Part shown: positions 58,753 through 64,000 of the stretch, in pieces
How positions within the stretch are numbered: position 1 is the first letter of the stretch
Layout: the number at the start of each line of letters is the position of its first letter
Assembly: GCF_016132445.1 (NCBI RefSeq)
Contig: NZ_CP046056.1
Location: 2,666,501-2,730,500 of the forward strand
Length of the DNA: 64,000 nucleotides
DNA from: Venatoribacter cucullus
Lineage (GTDB): Bacteria > Pseudomonadota > Gammaproteobacteria > Pseudomonadales > Oceanobacteraceae
Reading direction: 5' to 3'
Position numbers and translations under genes: made by a program
The notes under the pieces: model-generated
What the model was told of the DNA's origin: nothing
The model's database searches: none
Seen by the model: the letters and a program-made list of their open reading frames with translations, nothing else

Positions 58753-59514
58753 ATGCGATTTTTATTGGTAATGACTCTGACATTGATGGCTCACACCACC
58801 CAGGCCTTTGATTTTCAGGGCCATGCGCTGGTGTGCCAGATGGCCTATGCTCAGCTCAGCGCAGCCACGCAGAAAAAAGTCGACGCGCTGGTGGCCAAAA
58901 GTCCGGAAAAACACTTTTCTGTGGCTTGTGCCTGGCCGGATAATGTCCGCGATCAGAAGCGCTATGAACACACCAAGCCCTGGCATTTTGTGAATGTTCC
59001 ACGCAGCGCTACCAGTGTGTCGACCAGCGATTGCCCCAAACAGGGTTGCCTGTTGTCGGCGATTACGACGATGCAGCAACGCCTGCACAACAAACCCGAC
59101 ACAGACTGGCAGGCGTTGTTATTTCTGAGTCATTTTATAGCTGACCTGCATCAGCCGATGCACGTCAGTTATTTCGATGACCGCGGTGGCAATCGCACCA
59201 GCGTACGTTTTCTGGGGGATAAAACCAATCTGCATCACCTGTTCGACGGCGACATTCTGGGTAAACGCAATTTCCGTAAACAAGCACCGCAATGGCTGAC
59301 AACGATTTCAGGGCAGAAACAGCAGTGGCAGCAGGGCGATGCGCTGAGCTGGGCCAATGAGTCGCTGCAGATCACCCGCGCGGTTTATGCACAACTGCCG
59401 GCCAGCCATAACATTGGCCCGGATTACCGCGACACCTTTGCCCCGCAACTGGAGCTGCAACTGAAAAAGGCCAGCGTGCGGCTGGCCTTGGTGTTGGAAA
59501 AAGCACTGAAATAA
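58753..59514 (+). CDS. S1/P1 family nuclease
   Basis: A 253-residue exported zinc nuclease for single-stranded DNA or RNA. Signal peptide ends TTQA; the mature chain begins FDFQGHALV, so the N-terminal Trp of P1 nuclease is Phe while the ligand His is kept. Further zinc ligands lie in ACAWPDNVRD, KPWHFVNVP, FLSHFIADLHQPMH and DKTNLHHLFDG. I take the second ATG, 8 bases after AGGA; the first is only 2 bases from it. It converges with the acyl-CoA dehydrogenase gene, 28 bases apart. Confidence 0.9.
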   Translation: MRFLLVMTLTLMAHTTQAFDFQGHALVCQMAYAQLSAATQKKVDALVAKSPEKHFSVACAWPDNVRDQKRYEHTKPWHFVNVPRSATSVSTSDCPKQGCLLSAITTMQQRLHNKPDTDWQALLFLSHFIADLHQPMHVSYFDDRGGNRTSVRFLGDKTNLHHLFDGDILGKRNFRKQAPQWLTTISGQKQQWQQGDALSWANESLQITRAVYAQLPASHNIGPDYRDTFAPQLELQLKKASVRLALVLEKALK

Positions 59515-59542
59515 ATACGCTGTCATCACAGCGCCATTACGC

Positions 59543-61222
59543 TTACAACTTCGGCTGTGCGCGCTGCATGATGGCGCGGCAGTCGATGCCCGGCTCCAGG
59601 GTGCCGTAATTAAACGCACCGTTACGGGCAATGCGTGAGCGCACAAAGGCATCGGCAATTAAAGCATCGCCTTTCTGAATCAACACACTGGCCTGCAACG
59701 CCACGGCGAGCTTATCCACCACCGTACGCGAGCGGTATTCCAGCGTCGCCAGATCGGAAAATTCGCCCTGTAAATCCTGCAAAAACTGATCGTAAACCGG
59801 GTAGTGTCCCAGACCATTTTTCAGTTCATTAAAGAAAGCCTCGACGACTGCCGGTTCTTTCTGCATGGCGCGCAGCACATCTAAACACTGCACATTGCCC
59901 GAGCCTTCCCAGATGGCATTGACCGGCGCTTCGCGGTAAATGCGCGGCAGAATATTGTCTTCCACATAGCCCACGCCGCCGATGCATTCCATGGCTTCGT
60001 AAGCAAAATGCGGTGCACGTTTGCAGATCCAGTATTTGCCCACGGCGGTGGCTAAGCGGGCGAATAAATTCTGTTGTTCATCCTGCAGATTATCCAGCGC
60101 ATGACCCACGCGCATGGTGATGGCCAGCGCGGCTTCGCTTTCCAGCGCTAAATCGGCCAGTACGTTCTGCATCAGCGGCTGATCGTGCAGATTGTTGCCA
60201 AAGGCACTGCGGCCGGCGGTGTGGTGTATGGCTTGTGCCAGCGCGCCGCGCATCAGTGCCGCCGAGCCGATCATGCAGTCGAAGCGGGTCATCGACACCA
60301 TTTCAATAATGGTGCGCACACCACGGCCTTCGTCGCCGATCATCCAGGCAAAGGCACCGCGGAATTCCACTTCCGACGAGGCGTTGGAAATATTACCGAG
60401 TTTATTTTTCAGACGCTGAATAAACAGAGCATTTTTACTGCCATCCGGACACCAGCGCGGCAGCAGAAAACAGCTTAAGCCGTTGTCGGTATGCGCCAGC
60501 ACCAGAAAGGCATCGCACATGGGCGCGGAGCAGAACCATTTATGGCCGATCAGTTCGTATTCCGCCCCGTTACCGGTTTGTTCACCCAGCGGATAAGCGC
60601 GGGTGGTGTTGGCGCGCACATCGGAGCCGCCCTGCTTTTCGGTCATCGCCATACCGATGGTGACGCCCTGTTTGTCAAAATACGGTACGTTGCGTTCGTC
60701 ATACACCGGGGCGAAGATTTTCGGCAGCCAGTCTTTGGCAATGGCCGGTGCGTGTTGCAGCGCCGGAACCGCCGCGAAGGTCATGGTGAGCGGGCAACCG
60801 GAACCGGCATCGGCGTTCATGTGCTGATACACCAGCCCGGCGCGGGCGACGTGCGCGCCTTTATTTGACTGCAACCAGGGCAGCGAATGCATCCCGGCCT
60901 CAATCGCGGTGCGCATCAGCTCGTGATAGGCCGGATGGAATTTCGCTAAATCGACGCGGTTGCCAAAACGGTCGTGCGGGTAAAACACCGGCTTGTTTTC
61001 GTTGGCCTGAAAACCCGCCTCAATTAAATCGCCGCCACAGCGTTGGCCGTAAGCCATTAATTGTTCATTGGCCCAATCGCCACCGTAAGCCGCCACCCAA
61101 TATTGCAGCGTGGTATCGCTCAGATAGGTGTTGAAATTTTCCAGCGCCGTCGGCTGGTTGAACACCGGATGGGTATCGGCCTGCGCCATGTGTTCGGCGC
61201 GGTTCGGTCCGCTGTTGCTCAT
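59543..61222 (-). CDS. AidB-like acyl-CoA dehydrogenase
   Basis: A 559-residue flavoprotein. N-terminal extension FNQPTALENFNTYLSD, then TEKQGGSDVRAN (flavin and substrate site), and the C-terminal R(R)xYREAPVNAIWEGSGNVQ stretch typical of the AidB/isovaleryl-CoA dehydrogenase branch. E. coli AidB is induced by DNA alkylation and binds DNA; the metabolic reaction is unclear. The C-terminal KNDE-like basic DNA-binding part is not evident, so the AidB role is only inferred. AGAGGA precedes the ATG. Confidence 0.86.
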   Translation of the reverse strand: MSNSGPNRAEHMAQADTHPVFNQPTALENFNTYLSDTTLQYWVAAYGGDWANEQLMAYGQRCGGDLIEAGFQANENKPVFYPHDRFGNRVDLAKFHPAYHELMRTAIEAGMHSLPWLQSNKGAHVARAGLVYQHMNADAGSGCPLTMTFAAVPALQHAPAIAKDWLPKIFAPVYDERNVPYFDKQGVTIGMAMTEKQGGSDVRANTTRAYPLGEQTGNGAEYELIGHKWFCSAPMCDAFLVLAHTDNGLSCFLLPRWCPDGSKNALFIQRLKNKLGNISNASSEVEFRGAFAWMIGDEGRGVRTIIEMVSMTRFDCMIGSAALMRGALAQAIHHTAGRSAFGNNLHDQPLMQNVLADLALESEAALAITMRVGHALDNLQDEQQNLFARLATAVGKYWICKRAPHFAYEAMECIGGVGYVEDNILPRIYREAPVNAIWEGSGNVQCLDVLRAMQKEPAVVEAFFNELKNGLGHYPVYDQFLQDLQGEFSDLATLEYRSRTVVDKLAVALQASVLIQKGDALIADAFVRSRIARNGAFNYGTLEPGIDCRAIMQRAQPKL

Positions 61223-61314
61223 TCTTGTTATCCTCTGGCTACAACATCAGTGCCGGCAGTGAAGCATGCTCACTGCAGCAGAACAAGCCAGGGGAAATTC
61301 ACCAGACAGGCCGC

Positions 61315-61986
61315 TTACAGCGGCCACAGCACCAGCAGCACCGCGATGGTAGCGGCGCCGATAAGGATATTCATGGGCACGCCCACGCGCAGGAAGTCGC
61401 TGAATTTATAACCGCCCGGGCCGTACACCATCAGGTTGGTCTGATAGCCCAGCGGCGTGGCGAAGCTGGCCGAGGCTGCCATCATAATGGCGAAAATAAA
61501 GGGCTCCGGTGTGACGCCGGCTTTTTCGGTAATTTCAATCACAATGGGCACCATAATCACGGCGGCGGCATTGTTGGTAATCACTTCAGTCAGCAGGGAA
61601 ACCGCTACATAGGTCAGCACCAGCATCAGCCAGGGGCGGTAATCGCTCAGGTGCACAATGTTGCCGGCAATCCAGGCCGCCACACCGGTTTTTTGCAGCG
61701 CAGCTCCTAAGGCAAAAGAGGCAGCAATGGTAATAATCACGGTCAGATCGAGGCTGCGCTCGGCCTGGTTTACATTCAGACAGCCGGTGATCAGCATCAG
61801 GCCGGCACCCACCAGCGCGGCATTGAGCATGGAAATCACATTGCAGCCGGCCAGCCCCACCACCGTCAGCAGAATAAACCAGGCCAGATCCCGGCGGCTG
61901 CTCAGGGGGCCGCGCTGGTAACGGGCATTACACCGTGTGCGGGTATAAAAAAACCCCGCTGGAGCGGGGTTGGGAGCAATCAGCAA
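61315..61986 (-). pseudogene. 5'-truncated SLC13/DASS-type anion transporter
   Basis: The frame encodes only the C-terminal part (about 200 residues) of a SLC13 divalent anion:Na+ symporter-like protein: RRDLAWFILLTVVGLAG, ALGAALQKTGVAAWIAGN, then LTEVITNNAAAVIMVPI (the conserved SNT/TNNA motif) and TPLGYQTNLMVYGPGGYKFSDF. Full-length relatives have roughly 500-600 residues. The 5' end of the frame runs into the terminator of the next gene (61946-61971), so the missing half was lost at about 61925-61945. It is probably not functional. Confidence 0.75.
61946..61971 (-). terminator. Terminator of the repeat-protein gene
   Basis: Stem AACCCCGCT/AGCGGGGTT (61952-61960 with 61963-61971) followed on the minus strand by seven T (A run 61947-61953). 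It is 43 bases beyond the repeat protein stop and overlaps the 5' end of the truncated transporter. Confidence 0.85.
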
Positions 61987-62013
61987 GGTGGCCGGGTGCG
62001 GTATTTCCGCCCG

Positions 62014-64000
62014 TCAGGGCAGGTACTCGCCCTCCGGAGTGATGGTGAACAGGGGATTGCCGTCACTAGATTCCTCTCGCCCTCCCAGAATCTGCCCATT
62101 GTCAATGATCAGGGAACGAACAGTTGAGCCGCTGCCCGGGTTCCAGTTCAGCACAGTGCCGGTATCTCCGGAGGTTGCCCCATTCGCCACCGTAAACGCG
62201 GCTAAGTAGTAACGCGTCTGGCCGCCGGCCTGAGTAAAGTAGCCGCCGGCGTAGAGCACATTATCGTGCACTGCGAGGGTTTCTACCCAGTTATTGGCGC
62301 CCGGGTTCCAGTCCAGCAGGGTGCCCGGGGTGGCGACATTCGCCACCGTAAACGCGGCTAAGCGGTTACGCGTCTGGCCGCCGGCCTGAGTAAACCAGCC
62401 GCCGGCGTAGAGCACGTTATTGTGCACAGCGAGGGTGCGTACCTCGTCATTGGTGCCCGGGTTCCAGTCCAGCAGGGTGGCGGGGTTGCCCGGAGTTGCC
62501 CCATTCGCCACCGTAAACGCGGCTAAGCGCTCACGCGGCTGGCCGCCGGCCTCAGTAAACCTGCCACCGGCGTAGAGCACGTTATTGTGCACGGCAAGGG
62601 TGTTTACCGAGCCATTGGCGCCCGGGTTCCAGTTCAGCAGTGCCCCATCAGCCAGCGAAAACGCGGCTAAGGTGTTACGCGTCTGGCGCGTCGGGCCGCC
62701 GGCCCGAGTAAACTCGCCGCCGGCGTAGAGCACGTTATTGTGCACGGCGAGGGTGCGAACAGTGCCACTGACACCCGAGTTCCAGTCCAGCAGGGTGGCG
62801 GTTTCCCCGGGGGTTGTTCCATTAGGCACACTAAACGCGACTAAGAACGCACGCGTCTGGCCGCCGACCATAGAAAACCAGCCGCCGGCGTAGAGCACGT
62901 TATTGTGCACGGCAAGGGTGCTTACCGCGCTGTTGGGGCCCGGGTTCCAGGGCAACAAATTACCCTGACGATCGAATGCCGCCAGATAAGGCTGGGCCTG
63001 ATGGCGCCCACGACCGACTAAACCACCATCGCCGCCGGCCAGAATGGCTCCGGGGCTGACCGCCAGTGCCGCAATCCGACCGTCAACACCCGGGTTCCAG
63101 TCCAGCAGGGTGCCGGGGGTTGCCCCATTCGCCACCGTAAACGCGGCTAAGCGGTTACGCGTCTGGCCGCCGGCCAGAGTAAACTGGCCGCCGACGTAGA
63201 GCACGTTATCGTGCACGGCGATGGTTTCTACAGAGCGATTGGCGCCCGGGTTCCAGTCCAGCAGGGTGCCCGGGGTGGCGACATTCGCCACCGTAAACGC
63301 GGCTAAGCGCTCACGTGGCTGGCCGCCGGCCTGAGTAAACCCGCCGCCGGCGTAGAGCACGTTATTGTGCACGGCGAGGGTGCGTACCTCGCCATTGGCG
63401 CCCGGGTTCCAGTCCAGCAGGGTGGCGGTATTCCCAGAAGTTGCCCCATTCGCCACCGTAAACGCGGCTAAGTAGTTACGCGTCTGGCCGCCGACCTGAG
63501 TAAACCAGCCGCCGGCGTAGAGCACGTTATTGTGCACGGCGAGGGTGTTTACCCGGCCACTGGCGCCCGGGTTCCAGTCCAGCAGGGTGGCGGCATCTCC
63601 GGGGGTTGCCACCGTAAACGCGGCTAAGCGGTTACGCGGCTGGCCGCCGGCCTGAGAAAAGCTGCCGCCGGCGTAGAGCACGTTATTGTGCACGGCGAGG
63701 GTGTTTACCCAGTAATTGGCGCCCGGGTTCCAGTCCAGCAGGGTGGCGCTATTCCCAGAAGTTGACCCATTCGCCACCGTAAACGCGGCTAAGTAGTTAC
63801 GCGGTTGGCCGCCGGCCTGAGTAAACTCGCCGCCGGCGTAGAGCACGTTATTGTGCACGGCGAGGGTGAGCACCGTGCGATTGGCACCCGGGTTCCAGTC
63901 GGTCAGTTGCCCCAGTGCGTTGACATGCGCCAGCCGGGCGCGTGGCTGACCATCCACTTCGGTAAAGTTGCCACCCAAATACCACCCCCCCTGTCCATCA
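62014..64000 (-). CDS. Tandem-repeat beta-propeller-like protein (partial)
   Basis: About 661 residues are visible and the frame is still open at the right edge (DGQGGWYLGGNFTEVDGQ reads through 64000), so the N-terminus is missing. The protein consists of about 12 repeats of 51-57 residues with core DWNPGAN...LAVHNNVLYAGG then FTQAGGQ and RLAAFTVANG, like Delta-60/DUF5122 or Kelch-type beta-propeller repeats. One middle repeat (about 62950-63090) is diverged. Nucleotide identity between repeats is very high, implying recent expansion. No anchor is seen at the C-terminus, which ends TPEGEYLP. The function is unknown; a secreted or surface binding protein is likely. Confidence 0.8.
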   Translation of the reverse strand, partial: DGQGGWYLGGNFTEVDGQPRARLAHVNALGQLTDWNPGANRTVLTLAVHNNVLYAGGEFTQAGGQPRNYLAAFTVANGSTSGNSATLLDWNPGANYWVNTLAVHNNVLYAGGSFSQAGGQPRNRLAAFTVATPGDAATLLDWNPGASGRVNTLAVHNNVLYAGGWFTQVGGQTRNYLAAFTVANGATSGNTATLLDWNPGANGEVRTLAVHNNVLYAGGGFTQAGGQPRERLAAFTVANVATPGTLLDWNPGANRSVETIAVHDNVLYVGGQFTLAGGQTRNRLAAFTVANGATPGTLLDWNPGVDGRIAALAVSPGAILAGGDGGLVGRGRHQAQPYLAAFDRQGNLLPWNPGPNSAVSTLAVHNNVLYAGGWFSMVGGQTRAFLVAFSVPNGTTPGETATLLDWNSGVSGTVRTLAVHNNVLYAGGEFTRAGGPTRQTRNTLAAFSLADGALLNWNPGANGSVNTLAVHNNVLYAGGRFTEAGGQPRERLAAFTVANGATPGNPATLLDWNPGTNDEVRTLAVHNNVLYAGGWFTQAGGQTRNRLAAFTVANVATPGTLLDWNPGANNWVETLAVHDNVLYAGGYFTQAGGQTRYYLAAFTVANGATSGDTGTVLNWNPGSGSTVRSLIIDNGQILGGREESSDGNPLFTITPEGEYLP
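62240..63870 (-). repeat. In-frame tandem DNA repeats, 150-170 bases each
   Basis: The segment GCCGGCGTAGAGCACGTTAT (plus TGTGCACGGC) recurs at about 62251, 62407, 62572, 62725, 62890, 63200, 63350, 63510, 63670 and 63835, with multiples of three between copies (156, 165, 153 in the first intervals). The copy around 63050 is degenerate. Confidence 0.85.

Noticed and set aside
62240-63870. Regularly spaced repeats considered as a CRISPR array
   Set aside because: Units of 150-170 bases keep the reading frame and encode a repeated protein motif; there are no short identical repeats with unique spacers and no cas genes.

Overview
The window looks like an origin-proximal chromosomal segment of a GC-rich gammaproteobacterium of the Pseudomonadales/Oceanospirillales type. 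This rests on gene order: lptM-lysA-dapF-DUF484, ftsYEX-rpoH, rsmD-DUF3080-TetR-calB-GMC-coaD-ferredoxin-ggt, rpmBG-radC-coaBC-dut-algC-argB, pyrE/crc/rph/yicC/gmk/rpoZ/spoT/ridA, oxyR-recG-HDOD and thrB-DUF2782-polA all match blocks I know from Pseudomonas, and a SutA-type gene is present. The exact genus cannot be read from the sequence. Nearly all of the window is ordinary, densely packed housekeeping DNA; the unusual material is intergenic or at the right edge.

Layout. 1-4.3 kb: tail of adenylate cyclase, then lptM, lysA, dapF, DUF484 and a HAD phosphatase (xerC, usual in this block, is absent). 4.3-11 kb: sutA, cytochrome c5, an MltC-like transglycosylase, rhlE, ynbE-ydbL, and lemA with an M48 protease. 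11-18.3 kb: ftsY-ftsE-ftsX then rpoH on the minus strand, an orphan membrane protein, rsmD, a DUF3080 lipoprotein and a TetR regulator. 18.4-22.1 kb: aldehyde dehydrogenase, Tat-type small subunit and GMC oxidoreductase, probably one alcohol/aldehyde oxidation unit. 22.3-36 kb: coaD, ferredoxin, ggt, elyC, a beta-barrel protein, mutM, rpmBG, radC, coaBC, dut, algC, argB, slmA, a coiled-coil protein and pyrE. 36-49.7 kb: crc, rph, yicC, gmk, rpoZ, spoT, ridA, an epimerase, oxyR, recG, YbaK-HDOD, TetR, htpX.

49.8-54.5 kb is a thiamine uptake and salvage operon: a TPP riboswitch controls a TonB-dependent receptor, followed by a thiamine-binding protein, a PnuT-type inner membrane transporter and a thiamine-kinase-like enzyme whose stop codon is supplied by a 270-base MITE-like insertion. 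54.5-61.2 kb: thrB, DUF2782, polA, an S1/P1 nuclease and an AidB-like acyl-CoA dehydrogenase. 61.3-64 kb is accessory: a 5'-truncated SLC13-type transporter abuts the terminator of a large repeat protein (about 12 blades of 51-57 residues) that runs off the right edge.

The most interesting feature that no gene explains is a family of six intergenic palindromes (near 22.1, 27.5, 37.3, 52.3, 52.7 and 58.7 kb). They are built of 7-base units of the form GTTNRGN on one arm and the reverse complement on the other, around a centre that often contains GTGCAC, and every copy lies directly downstream of a stop codon. A separate 138-base inverted-repeat element follows the M48 protease gene.
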